Below are positions 51,870 to 60,987 of a stretch of DNA of 64,000 nucleotides, piece after piece (within the stretch, counting starts at the first letter, position 1; each line of letters begins with the position of its first letter). The stretch covers positions 124,001-188,000 of the forward strand of contig CAJTGJ010000004.1 of the NCBI GenBank assembly GCA_910575695.1, in the 5' to 3' direction. A program made the position numbers and the translations under genes. The stretch is from Oscillospiraceae bacterium. GTDB taxonomy: Bacteria; Bacillota; Clostridia; Oscillospirales; Oscillospiraceae. The notes under the pieces are model-generated. The model was given only the letters and a program-made list of their open reading frames with translations, did no database searches and was not told the origin of the DNA.

Positions 51870-52565
51870 ATGAACAATTCACCCACTTCCCCCCGCGGGG
51901 CCCGGAACCAGTCCATCCACGACCTGGTCATCCTGGCCTTATTTACTGCCATCATCTTCCTGATGAACAACACGCCCCTGGGCTACATCGACCTGCCCAT
52001 CATCAAAGCCACCCTGATCCACGTGCCCGTGATCATCGGCTCCATTCTGCTGGGCCCCAAAAAGGGCGCCATCCTGGGCGGTATGTTCGGCCTGACCAGC
52101 ATCCTGAAAAATACCATGACCCCCAGCGCCCTGTCCTTCGTCTTTTCTCCGCTGATCCCCGTCTACGGCACGGACCACGGCAGTCCCTGGGCGGTGCTCA
52201 TCTGCTTCGTCCCCCGCATCCTGGTGGGCGTGACCCCCTGGCTGGCGGCGCAGGGCCTGAAAAAGCTCACCCATGACAAAGCGGCCCTCCGCCCGGTCGC
52301 CCTGGGCATCGCGGGCGCGGTGGGCGCGTTTACCAATACAGCCCTGGTCATGGGCCTGATCTATGTGATATTCAAAGACGCCTACGCCATGCTCCAGGGC
52401 GTGGATACCACCGCCGTGCTGGGCCTCATCCTGGGCGTCGTGGCCGGAAACGGCATCCCGGAGGCCATTGTGGCCATTGTCCTCACCCCCGCCGTCTGCC
52501 TCCCCCTGATCCGGGTGCTGAAGCGGAGCGCTGCGGGCGGAGCGGCTATCCCTTCCGCCGAGTAA
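51870..52565 (+). CDS. panT: ECF transporter substrate-binding subunit, probably for pantothenate
   Basis: A 231-residue protein with about six membrane spans, from ATG 51870 (AGGAGG upstream). LALFTAIIFLMNNTPLGYI and the loop ILLGPKKGAILGGMFGLTSIL are the S-component pattern. S-components bind a vitamin and use the shared EcfA-EcfA'-EcfT module, which is encoded at 60181-63131. The next genes, coaX and coaBC, use pantothenate, so pantothenate or a precursor is the likely substrate. The symbol rests on that context. Confidence 0.8.
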   Translation: MNNSPTSPRGARNQSIHDLVILALFTAIIFLMNNTPLGYIDLPIIKATLIHVPVIIGSILLGPKKGAILGGMFGLTSILKNTMTPSALSFVFSPLIPVYGTDHGSPWAVLICFVPRILVGVTPWLAAQGLKKLTHDKAALRPVALGIAGAVGAFTNTALVMGLIYVIFKDAYAMLQGVDTTAVLGLILGVVAGNGIPEAIVAIVLTPAVCLPLIRVLKRSAAGGAAIPSAE

Positions 52566-52580
52566 AGGAGAGAAACCAAC

Positions 52581-53381
52581 ATGATCCTTGTGATAGACAT
52601 CGGAAACACCAACACAGTGCTGGGCGGCATGGAGGGGGAACAACTCCAGTTCACCCTGCGCATCCAGAGCGACCGTCTCAAAACTGCGGACGAGTATCTG
52701 CTGACGATCAAGGGCCTGCTGGAGCTCCAGGGCGTAAACCCCGCCCAGATCGAGGGCGGCATCATCTCCTCGGTGGTGCCGGAGCTGAAAAATGTCATGG
52801 GCCGGGCCATGAAAAAGCTGACAGGCCGGCAGTTCCTTGTGGTCGGCTCCGGTGTCGAGACAGGGCTCAGGATCAAAACGGACGACCCCAGCAAGCTGGG
52901 GTCCGACCTGGTGGTGGACGCCGTGGCGGCGCTGGCCAAATACCAGCCCCCCCTTGTGTTTTTCGACATGGGCACCGCCACCACCCTGTCGGTTATTGAC
53001 GGACAGGGGAATTACCTGGGCGGCATGATTATCCCGGGCCTGCGGCTTTCCGTGGATTCCCTGTCCGCCCGGGCGGCACAGCTGCCCTACATCAACCTGG
53101 ATGAGCCGGAACAGCTCATCGGCACCAACACCATTTCCTGTATGCAGGCTGGCGCGATTTACAGCAACGCCGCCATGATCGACGGCCTGCTGGAGCGGGT
53201 GGAGGCGGAACTGGGCGGGCCGGTGGCCGCAATCGCCACCGGCGGGCTCATCGCCAAGGTCCTCCCCTACTGCAGGCGCCAGGTCCACTACGACGAAAAC
53301 CTGATGCTGGAGGGCCTGCAAATCTTATACCGCAGAAACAGCGGCAATCAGACTCCAAGAAAAGAGGATGCCCCATGCTGA
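52581..53381 (+). CDS. coaX: Type III pantothenate kinase
   Basis: Phosphorylates pantothenate, the first step of CoA synthesis. MILVIDIGNTNTVLGG (phosphate loop), GSDLVVDAVAALA, FFDMGTATTLSVID and GGMIIPGLRLS are the CoaX signatures. 266 residues is normal. Fifteen bases after the S-component and overlapping coaBC by 7 bases, so uptake and the first three CoA steps are in one operon. Confidence 0.97.
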   Translation: MILVIDIGNTNTVLGGMEGEQLQFTLRIQSDRLKTADEYLLTIKGLLELQGVNPAQIEGGIISSVVPELKNVMGRAMKKLTGRQFLVVGSGVETGLRIKTDDPSKLGSDLVVDAVAALAKYQPPLVFFDMGTATTLSVIDGQGNYLGGMIIPGLRLSVDSLSARAAQLPYINLDEPEQLIGTNTISCMQAGAIYSNAAMIDGLLERVEAELGGPVAAIATGGLIAKVLPYCRRQVHYDENLMLEGLQILYRRNSGNQTPRKEDAPC

Positions 53382-54577
53382 ACGGAAAAACCGTGCTGCT
53401 GGGCGTGACCGGCGGCATCGCCTGCTACAAATCCGCCATGCTGGCCTCCGCCCTGGTGAAGCAGCATTGCAATGTGCAGGTGGCCATGACAAAGAACGCC
53501 GCCGAGTTTATCGGCCCCCACACCTTTGAATCCCTCACCGGGAACCGGGTGGCCATGGACACCTTCGACCGCAACTACGTCCATCAGGTAGAGCACATCG
53601 CCCTGGCCGACCAGGCCGACCTGGTGCTCATCGCCCCCGCCACCGCCAACGTGCTGGCCAAGCTGGCCCACGGCATCGCGGACGATATGCTCACCACCGT
53701 GGTGCTGGCCTGCAGCTGCCCCAAAATCGCCGCCCCCGCCATGAACACCAAAATGTACGACAACCCGGTGACCCAGGACAATCTGGCCCTTCTGCGCCGC
53801 TACGGCTGGGAGGTGCTGGAGCCCGCCAGCGGGCGCCTGGCCTGCGGCGCGGTGGGCCGGGGCAAAATGCCGGAGCCGGAGGACCTGCTGGACGCCGTCC
53901 TCCACGCCCTGGTCCATCCGCGGGATATGCGGGGGCTTCGGGTGCTGGTCACCGCCGGGCCCACACAGGAAGCGCTGGACCCGGTGCGCTTCCTGACCAA
54001 CCACTCCACCGGAACCATGGGCTATGCCGTGGCCCGGGCCGCCGCCGCCCGGGGGGCGTCTGTGACCCTGGTATCCGGCCCCACCGCCCTGAAAAAACCC
54101 GCCTATGTGGAGACGGTGGACGTGGTATCCGCCCGGGAGATGTTTGACGCGGTGGCCTCCCGGAGCGCGGACCAGGACGTCATCATCAAAGCCGCCGCTG
54201 TGGCCGACTACCGCCCCGCTGTAACGGCGGAGGAGAAAATCAAAAAATCCGGGAGCGGCGCGGACCTGTCCCTTTCCCTGGAGCGGACGCCGGACATCCT
54301 TGGCTGGCTGGGGGAGCACCGCCGGGAGGGCCAATTCCTGTGCGGCTTCTCCATGGAGACCCAAAACGTGCTGGAAAACTCCCGGGCCAAGCTGGCGAAA
54401 AAGCATCTGGACCTGATCGCGGCCAACAACCTGCGGGAGCAGGGGGCCGGGTTCGGCGGGACCACCAATGTGCTGACCCTGATCTCCGCCGGGGATGAAA
54501 TTTCCCTGCCGCTGATGAGCAAGGATGAGGCCGCCCACCGGCTGCTGGACGTCATTGTGAGCCGACTGCAGCGATGA
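53375..54577 (+). CDS. coaBC: Bifunctional phosphopantothenoylcysteine decarboxylase/phosphopantothenate-cysteine ligase
   Basis: Makes 4'-phosphopantetheine from phosphopantothenate, Cys and CTP. The N-terminal CoaC flavoprotein has GGIACYKS, a His in EHIALADQ and PAMNTKM. The C-terminal CoaB has TAGPTQEALDPVRFLTNHSTGTMG and KAAAVADYRP with the DxKIKK-like loop. 400 residues, full length. Last gene of the operon before a strong terminator. Confidence 0.97.
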   Translation: MLNGKTVLLGVTGGIACYKSAMLASALVKQHCNVQVAMTKNAAEFIGPHTFESLTGNRVAMDTFDRNYVHQVEHIALADQADLVLIAPATANVLAKLAHGIADDMLTTVVLACSCPKIAAPAMNTKMYDNPVTQDNLALLRRYGWEVLEPASGRLACGAVGRGKMPEPEDLLDAVLHALVHPRDMRGLRVLVTAGPTQEALDPVRFLTNHSTGTMGYAVARAAAARGASVTLVSGPTALKKPAYVETVDVVSAREMFDAVASRSADQDVIIKAAAVADYRPAVTAEEKIKKSGSGADLSLSLERTPDILGWLGEHRREGQFLCGFSMETQNVLENSRAKLAKKHLDLIAANNLREQGAGFGGTTNVLTLISAGDEISLPLMSKDEAAHRLLDVIVSRLQR

Positions 54578-54581
54578 GAAA

Positions 54582-54625
54582 ATCCCCTCCTCCGGGCCTT
54601 TGCCCGAAGGAGGGGATCCATTTTT
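54582..54625. terminator. Bidirectional terminator between coaBC and the clpE-like gene
   Basis: A long stem ATCCCCTCC...GGAGGGGAT with inner CGGGC/GCCCG (54582-54617), then CATTTTT on the + strand; AAAA upstream gives a T-run on the - strand. It separates two convergent operons. Confidence 0.9.
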
Positions 54626-54652
54626 CCTGCACGCTTTGCAGCGCGGGCGCTC

Positions 54653-57226
54653 TCAATCCACGGCGATGTCCAGCGTCTCCCCGTCGGCGGACAGGCGGAT
54701 CATGCCCACCGGATCCGCGTACCGCTGGATCAGCTTGGCGGCAATGGGGTCCTCCAGATCCTTCTGAATCTGGCGGCGCAGGTTCCGGGCGCCATAGGCG
54801 GCGGAGTAGGACTTTTTCACCAGGTAGTCCAGCACGGATTCATCGTAGGAGAACGCGATGTTCTTGTCCTTCATCACATCGTCCAGCTCGGACAGCATGA
54901 TGCGGGCAATCGCCTTGAAATTGTCCTCAGAGAGCTGGTTGAAATAGACGATCTCGTCCACCCGGTTGATAAATTCGGGCCGCAGGAAGGCTTCCAGCCC
55001 CTTCATGGCCTTCTCCTTCCCCAGCTGGTTGGCGGAGCGGTCAAAGCCCATGGAGCTGCCCTTGATGTCGCTGCCCGCGTTGGAGGTCATGACAATGACG
55101 GTGTTCTCAAAGTTGACCACCTTGCCGTGGGCGTCGGAGATGTGCCCGTCGTCCAGGATCTGCAGCAGCACGTTAAGCACGTCCGGATGGGCCTTCTCGA
55201 TCTCGTCAAACAGCACCACGCAGTAGGGCTTGCGGCGGATCTTCTCGGTGAGCTGTCCCGCGTCGTCATAGCCCACATACCCCGGCGGGGAGCCGATGAT
55301 CCGGGACACGGAGTGCTTCTCCATAAACTCGCTCATATCCAGCCGGATCAGGGATTCCGGCGAGGAGAACAAATCTGCGGCCAGCCGCTTCACCAGCTCC
55401 GTCTTGCCCACGCCGGTGGAGCCCACAAAGATAAAGGATACCGGCTTATGTTTGGCGGAAATGCCCACCCGCCCCCGGCGTATGGCGTTGGACACGGCGT
55501 TCACCGCGTCGTCCTGCCCCACGATGTGCTCCCGCAGGCGGTCGTCCAGCTTGGCCAGACGCTCAAACTCCTGCTCCTGAATGGAGGTGGCGGGAATTTT
55601 CGTCCACAGCTCGATCACCCGGGCCAGATGGGCGGCGGTCAGCGGGGGGTCGCCCTTGGCGGCAAGCTCATCCCGCTCCACGGTCAGCTGGGCCTGACGG
55701 CTTTTCAGCTCCGCCAGCCGCTGGTACGCCTTATCGTTGGCGGCGGCCTGCACCGCCTGCTTCTCCTCCGTGACTGAGGCCAGCTTTTCCTGGAGCTCGG
55801 CAATCTGCTTGCGCCGGCCCTCCTGGCGCTCCTGGAACGCGGGGTCGTCCCGGTTGGGTGCCTCCACATCGTCCCGGCTCACCGCCGTCTCCAGGGTCTC
55901 CCGCTGGCGCTTCAGCTTCTGCTCCTGCTTTTGCAGCTCCTGGAGGCGGGGGTCGTTCTGCCCGCCGGTGGAGGCCAGGACCACCTCCATCTCCTTGGCG
56001 TAGTCCGCCAGCTCCTTGTCGATCTCCGCCATCCGGGCCAGCTCCCTGTTGTGGAGGTTGACGTCGGAGGACGCCTCGTCAATCAGGTCAATGGCCTTGT
56101 CAGGCAGATAGCGGTCGGTGATATACCGCTCGCTCATGGTGACGGCCTGGCGGCAGATGTCCGGGCTGATGGCCACATGGTGGAAGGACTCGTAATAGGG
56201 CGCGATGCCCTTCAAAATCTCCACGGAATCCTCAATGGAGGGCTCCTCCACGATGACGGGCTGGAAGCGGCGCTCCAGGGCGGAGTCCTTCTCAATGTAT
56301 TTGCGGTATTCCGTCATGGTGGTGGCGCCGATGACCTGGATCTCTCCCCGGCTCAGGGCGGGCTTGAGGATGTTGGCGGCGTTCATGGAGCCCTCCGCGT
56401 CCCCCGCGCCCACAATGGAGTGGACCTCGTCGATCACCAGGATGATGTTGCCCAGCTTCTTCACCTCGTCGATGAGGCCCTTCATCCGGCTCTCGAACTG
56501 GCCCCGGAACTGGGTGCCCGCCACCAGGGCGGTGAGGTCCAGCAGATAGACCTCCTTATCCAGCAGCTTGTAGGGCACATCCCGGTCGAAAATGCGCTGG
56601 GCCAGCCCCTCTGCGATGGCGGTCTTGCCCACGCCGGGGTCGCCGATGAGGCAGGGATTATTCTTCTGGCGGCGGTTCAGGATCTGGATGGTCCGCTCGA
56701 TCTCGTCGGCCCGGCCCACGATGCGGTCCAGCCTGCCCTCCCCGGCCTTGCGGGTGAGGGAGATGCAGTAGTTCTCCAGGAATTTGCGCTTCTGGCTCCG
56801 GTCATTTTTGGCCGGGGCCGTCTTTTCCTCCTTGTCCTTCGCGGCTCCGCCCCGCTGGATGGGATCGCGGTCGGGCTGGGGGACGTCGGAACTGGAGCCG
56901 CCGAACAGCTTGTTCAGGAAGGGGAAGGTAGCGGTACGGCCCTCATCCTCCTCGTCGTCCGGATCACGGGAATCGCCGTCATCGGAGGAATCCATGCCGT
57001 CCGGCTCCTCCGCGCCGCCGAAGGCTGACATCATTTCGGTGGAGATGGACTCCAGGTCCTCATCGGAAATGCCCATCTTTTTCATCATATCGTCCACCGG
57101 CTTGATGCCCAGCTCCCGGGCGCACTTCAAGCACAGTCCCTCGTTTTTTGTCTCGCCGCCCTCGATTTTGGTGATAAACACCACCGCAACGTTTTTATTG
57201 CAGCGGGTGCACATGGTCGGCCGCAT
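54653..57226 (-). CDS. clpE: ClpE-like AAA+ unfoldase
   Basis: An 857-residue HSP100 ATPase from ATG 57226 (AAGGAGC upstream). The N-terminal zinc finger (CTRCNKN...CLKCAREL) replaces the ClpC N domain, the mark of ClpE. AAA1 has GDPGVGKT and VIDEVHSIVG; a coiled-coil middle domain is at about 405-510; AAA2 has GSTGVGKTELVKRLA and LFDEIEKAHPD. Feeds damaged proteins to ClpP or disaggregates them. The long acidic linker (about 70-105) is unusual. No clear CtsR operator seen upstream. Confidence 0.9.
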   Translation of the reverse strand: MRPTMCTRCNKNVAVVFITKIEGGETKNEGLCLKCARELGIKPVDDMMKKMGISDEDLESISTEMMSAFGGAEEPDGMDSSDDGDSRDPDDEEDEGRTATFPFLNKLFGGSSSDVPQPDRDPIQRGGAAKDKEEKTAPAKNDRSQKRKFLENYCISLTRKAGEGRLDRIVGRADEIERTIQILNRRQKNNPCLIGDPGVGKTAIAEGLAQRIFDRDVPYKLLDKEVYLLDLTALVAGTQFRGQFESRMKGLIDEVKKLGNIILVIDEVHSIVGAGDAEGSMNAANILKPALSRGEIQVIGATTMTEYRKYIEKDSALERRFQPVIVEEPSIEDSVEILKGIAPYYESFHHVAISPDICRQAVTMSERYITDRYLPDKAIDLIDEASSDVNLHNRELARMAEIDKELADYAKEMEVVLASTGGQNDPRLQELQKQEQKLKRQRETLETAVSRDDVEAPNRDDPAFQERQEGRRKQIAELQEKLASVTEEKQAVQAAANDKAYQRLAELKSRQAQLTVERDELAAKGDPPLTAAHLARVIELWTKIPATSIQEQEFERLAKLDDRLREHIVGQDDAVNAVSNAIRRGRVGISAKHKPVSFIFVGSTGVGKTELVKRLAADLFSSPESLIRLDMSEFMEKHSVSRIIGSPPGYVGYDDAGQLTEKIRRKPYCVVLFDEIEKAHPDVLNVLLQILDDGHISDAHGKVVNFENTVIVMTSNAGSDIKGSSMGFDRSANQLGKEKAMKGLEAFLRPEFINRVDEIVYFNQLSEDNFKAIARIMLSELDDVMKDKNIAFSYDESVLDYLVKKSYSAAYGARNLRRQIQKDLEDPIAAKLIQRYADPVGMIRLSADGETLDIAVD

Positions 57227-57364
57227 GATATCGCTCCTTTCGGGCACACAGGTTTTTGTGCCGGGTCTTTGCAGTTTGCAGTAACATATCAAATAAATAT
57301 GAACCTGTCATGAATTTTAGAGTGGTAATTTTCCGTGAAACCGGGAAAACCTCGCAGAGGCCCC

Positions 57365-58069
57365 TTAGGAAGGCAGACCGGACAGCAGCTCGCCCAGCCG
57401 CTTCACGGTGAACAGGGACAGCACCGGCGTCGACGGGTCCGCCGGGACCAGCCCAGTGAGCTGCCCCAGCCACACCAGCACAACGATGAGCAGCACGCCC
57501 TTCGCCAGCCCGAACACCAGTCCGCAGGCCAGGTTCACCTGGGACAGAATGGGCAGCTTGAAGGCCAGATCCAGCGTATGGCTCAGCAGGAACCAGATCA
57601 GCTGGATCCCCACGAACACGATGCCGAACAGCAGGGCCTTGGCGATCCCCCTGGAGAGATATCCCGCCAGCGCGTTCACGGGGGAGGTCCACTCCGCCGC
57701 CTCCGCCGCGATCTTGGCAGCGCCCTCCTCCAGGAAAGCGGAGAATCCCTCAAACAGCTCATTGTCCCGGATGGCGGACATCAGCTCGTCCATGGAGATG
57801 CCGCTGACGGCCTCCTCTGCGGCGTCCGGGTCAAGCTCCTCCAGGATGTCCTGGGGGGGCGGCACCAGCTCGGAGATACTTTGAGCGATCACAGGCCGGA
57901 TGATGTTGGCCACCGGCGTGCAAAAGGCATCGGAGATAAACTGGGCCGCGAAAAAGGCCACAAACACCGTTGCCAGCCCGCACAGGGACAAAATCAACCC
58001 CCTGGCCGCTCCCCGCCAGGCGAAAAACGCCAGCAGGAGCACGATCCCAATGTCAAATATGTATGACAT
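57365..58069 (-). CDS. CvpA-family membrane protein
   Basis: A 234-residue protein from ATG 58069. Begins FDIGIVLLLAFFAWRGAARGLILSL, the CvpA start, with four membrane spans and a large acidic extracellular or cytosolic loop (about 65-125) between spans 2 and 3. CvpA proteins are linked to colicin V export and cell-envelope processes. It follows a DUF5711-like gene. Confidence 0.85.
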   Translation of the reverse strand: MSYIFDIGIVLLLAFFAWRGAARGLILSLCGLATVFVAFFAAQFISDAFCTPVANIIRPVIAQSISELVPPPQDILEELDPDAAEEAVSGISMDELMSAIRDNELFEGFSAFLEEGAAKIAAEAAEWTSPVNALAGYLSRGIAKALLFGIVFVGIQLIWFLLSHTLDLAFKLPILSQVNLACGLVFGLAKGVLLIVVLVWLGQLTGLVPADPSTPVLSLFTVKRLGELLSGLPS

Positions 58070-58104
58070 ACAGTCCTCCTCCCTCCACGCGAACGCGGAG
58101 TATT

Positions 58105-59322
58105 TTAATAGGGCACATAAAACCCTGCGCTGTCCGCCGAGATCAGAATGGCGGAGCCATCCGGCATGAGCAGGACAACGCGGGCCCCCTGGGTCCCCTT
58201 CAAAGAGCTGTAAAGCTCCAGCTCGTCGGTGTAGATATCCAGCCTGTCTCCGGTGAGGACAGCCAGATACCGCCCCGCCGCAGAGATGGACAGGACCTGC
58301 TCGTTGAGCTCCAGGATCTGCTGTTCCCCATCGGCGTCCACCACCCACAGCTCCGCCTGACTGCCCGCCCGGTATTTTCCCAGCAGGGCGGCGGCAAAGC
58401 CGTCCCCGTCCAGGGTATACCGCCGCAGGTACTTGTCCGACCAGTCGGCCCGGACGGTCTCCCCATCGTGGCCGGTGACGGTCAGCCCCCGGTCGGAGAG
58501 GGTCCACACCGCCGACGAGGTGTGCTTCACATCCAGCGCCACGCCGCCCCCCAGGGAGCAGGACACGTCGGCCTGATAGCCGCCGCTGGCGTAGTTCATG
58601 GCGTACAGCTCCAGGCCGGTGGCAAAGGCGCCGCTGTCCTGTCCCACGGTGATGGTGGCCAGGGTGCGCCCGTCGTCGGACAGGGCGGCGTCCATCACAA
58701 AGGCGGAGGTCAGGTTGACGCTCATCAGCGGGCTGTAGGCCGCGTCATACACCGTCACCATCCCCCGGTAGCCGCTGGCCTGGGTGACTACAGTGAGCTG
58801 TCCGTTCCGGTTCAGCCGCGCGGATAAAATACAGTCGAAATCGCTGGCGGACCATACCAGCGTCCGCTGGCCCAGCACATAGAGGGAGCTGCCCCCCGCG
58901 TCATACACCACCGCCAGGGAGCCGTTGGTGTTCACCACCGGGTTTTCCATGCTCACCTGCTCGTTGATGTACCGGACGCCGCTTCCGGAGTACAGCGAAA
59001 TGGCGTTTCCGGAGCACACCAGCAGATCGTCGTCCAGCACGGCGAAGGTGCAGTTCAGGTCGCCGTCATAGGAAAATGCCTCCGCCCGCCCGTTGTCGCT
59101 GATGGTGAGGGAGCGGTAGGCGAACCAGCGTTTGACGCTGTCCATGTTCAGCCGGTCCCGGAAGGCCACCGCCAGCACCAGGACCAGCGCCACCGCCAGC
59201 ACTACTACCATGGCGATGAGCCGTCTCAGGAACCTGGACAGCCGGTGCTTCCCGGCGGGGGCGGGAGGCGGCGCGGGACCGTCCTTGGGGCTATTCGGTT
59301 GCGGGAAGGTCCGTTCGTCCAT
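58105..59322 (-). CDS. DUF5711-like membrane-anchored beta-propeller protein
   Basis: A 405-residue protein from ATG 59322 (AGAGG upstream; TTG 59328 also open). A Pro-rich cytosolic start, one span (LIAMVVVLAVALVLVLAVAF) and a large extracellular repeat domain with strand motifs such as LLVCSGNAISLYSG, LVWSASDF and LAVLTGDRLDIYT, typical of a propeller of 6-7 blades. DUF5711 proteins occur in Firmicutes next to cvpA. Function unknown. Confidence 0.75.
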   Translation of the reverse strand: MDERTFPQPNSPKDGPAPPPAPAGKHRLSRFLRRLIAMVVVLAVALVLVLAVAFRDRLNMDSVKRWFAYRSLTISDNGRAEAFSYDGDLNCTFAVLDDDLLVCSGNAISLYSGSGVRYINEQVSMENPVVNTNGSLAVVYDAGGSSLYVLGQRTLVWSASDFDCILSARLNRNGQLTVVTQASGYRGMVTVYDAAYSPLMSVNLTSAFVMDAALSDDGRTLATITVGQDSGAFATGLELYAMNYASGGYQADVSCSLGGGVALDVKHTSSAVWTLSDRGLTVTGHDGETVRADWSDKYLRRYTLDGDGFAAALLGKYRAGSQAELWVVDADGEQQILELNEQVLSISAAGRYLAVLTGDRLDIYTDELELYSSLKGTQGARVVLLMPDGSAILISADSAGFYVPY

Positions 59323-59334
59323 GGTCAAGTCCTC

Positions 59335-60090
59335 TCACAGCACGTCCTCATCATACCACAAATTTGTCATATAAAGCCCGTCCGGCGGCGCGGTAGGCCC
59401 CGCCAGGGTACGGTTGCGGGACGCCAGGATGGCGGGGATCTCCGCCGGGTCCAGCTTCCCCTCGGCGGCGTAAATGCAGGTGCCCACCATGGCGCGCACC
59501 ATATTATATAAGAATCCATCGGCACATACCCGGCAGTCAATCATATCTCCATGGCGCTCGATTTCAAAATAATGCACCGTGCGCACCGTGGTCCGGGTCT
59601 CGGTGCCCACCGAGCGGACGGCGGCGAAGTCGTGGGTGCCCACAAACTGCCCCGCCGCCCGGGCCATGATGTTTTCATCCAGCAGTCTGGGGTAGAACCA
59701 CACCCGGTTCACGTAAAACGGGTCCCGGATGCGGGAATTGTAGATGCGGTAGGTATACTCTTTTTTGCGGCAGGAGCCGATGGCGTTGAACCCGTCGGGG
59801 ACTACGGCAGCTTTGCAGACTGAGATGTCGTCGGGCAGGCGGGTATTCACCGCCAGGGGCAGGCGCTCCACAGGGATGCCCGAGGTGGTGCGGAAGTTGG
59901 CCACGTAGACCTGGGCGTGGACGCCCGCGTCGGTGCGGCCCGCGCCGGTGGCCCTGACTGGGTGGCACACCACTGAGGCCAGGGCTTTTTCCAGGGTTTC
60001 CGCCACGGACACGGCGTTTTTCTGCACCTGCCAGCCGTGGTAGGCGGTGCCGGTGTAGCTCAGCCGCAGGGCGATATTGCGGGTTTCCAT
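59335..60090 (-). CDS. truA: tRNA pseudouridine(38-40) synthase
   Basis: A 251-residue protein. YTGTAYHGWQVQ near the start, the catalytic loop GAGRTDAGVHA with its Asp, and RRKEYTYRI-like SCRKKEYTYRIYNS and FLYNMVRAMVGT near the end are TruA signatures. It modifies uridines in the tRNA anticodon arm. Follows ecfT, the standard Firmicutes order ecfA1-ecfA2-ecfT-truA. An AT-rich inverted repeat lies between the two genes (about 60127-60162). Confidence 0.97.
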   Translation of the reverse strand: METRNIALRLSYTGTAYHGWQVQKNAVSVAETLEKALASVVCHPVRATGAGRTDAGVHAQVYVANFRTTSGIPVERLPLAVNTRLPDDISVCKAAVVPDGFNAIGSCRKKEYTYRIYNSRIRDPFYVNRVWFYPRLLDENIMARAAGQFVGTHDFAAVRSVGTETRTTVRTVHYFEIERHGDMIDCRVCADGFLYNMVRAMVGTCIYAAEGKLDPAEIPAILASRNRTLAGPTAPPDGLYMTNLWYDEDVL

Positions 60091-60180
60091 GGCTGTACCG
60101 CCTTTCTTGTTGGAAGGTCAGGGGCCTTCTTCTTTTTCTTGAAAGAAAAGGAAGAAGCAAGAAAAAGAACTTCAAGCTGG

Positions 60181-60987
60181 CTATAGGCCGAAATGGCCCA
60201 GGACGCCGATGAGTATGGCTAAGGCCAGGGCTCCCAGCATGAACGCCGCGTCGCCGGGGCGGTAGCGGAGCTGTTTCATCCGGGTGCGGCCCTCGCCGCC
60301 GTGGTAGCAGCGGCACTCCATGGCGGTGGCCAGCTCATCCGCCCGCCGGAACGCGGAGATGAACAGGGGCACCAGCAGGGGGATGAGGGCTTTGGCCTTT
60401 TGGACCAGATTGCCGGAATCGAAATCCGCCCCCCGGGCCCGCTGAGCGGACATGATCTTATCCGTCTCCTCGATGAGGGTGGGGATGAACCGCAGGGCGA
60501 TGGACATCATCATGGACAGCTCGTGGACGGGGACGCGGATTTTTTTCAGCGGCCCCATCAGCGATTCCAGCCCGTCGGTGAGGGCCAGCGGCGAGGTGGT
60601 GTAAGTGAGCAGGAAGGTGCAGGAGATCAGCATCATGATCCGCACCACCATGAAAAACGCGTGAATAATACCCTCACGGGTTATGGTGAAGATCCAGAAG
60701 GAGGCCAGCTCCTCACCGGGGGTATAGAAGACGTTCAGCACGGCGGTGAACACCAGGATGAACACCACCGGCTTCATCCCCCGCAGCAGCGCCTTGACGC
60801 TGACCCTGGACACCGCCACCACGGCGGCCAAAACCGCCAGCAGAATGCCGTAGGTCACCAGCCGTTCCCCCAGGAACAGGGCCACGATATAGCAGACCAG
60901 CCCCACCAGCTTGGCCCGGGGATCCAGGTTATGGATGGGCGAGCTTCCCGGGAAATACTGGCCCAGCGTGATATCCTTCAGCGCCAT
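60181..60987 (-). CDS. ecfT: ECF transporter transmembrane subunit EcfT
   Basis: A 268-residue protein with about five spans; ATG 60987 shares a base with the EcfA2 stop (TGATG). The cytosolic coupling helices carry the signature AQRARGADF and FRRADELATAMECRCY (Ala-Arg-Gly type motifs that contact the ATPases). Joins the two ATPases to vitamin-binding S-components such as the one at 51870. Confidence 0.95.
   Translation of the reverse strand: MALKDITLGQYFPGSSPIHNLDPRAKLVGLVCYIVALFLGERLVTYGILLAVLAAVVAVSRVSVKALLRGMKPVVFILVFTAVLNVFYTPGEELASFWIFTITREGIIHAFFMVVRIMMLISCTFLLTYTTSPLALTDGLESLMGPLKKIRVPVHELSMMMSIALRFIPTLIEETDKIMSAQRARGADFDSGNLVQKAKALIPLLVPLFISAFRRADELATAMECRCYHGGEGRTRMKQLRYRPGDAAFMLGALALAILIGVLGHFGL

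Noticed and set aside
51939-53321. 460-codon antisense frame over the ECF S-component and coaX
   Set aside because: Both sense genes are full-length known families; the antisense translation is composition-driven.
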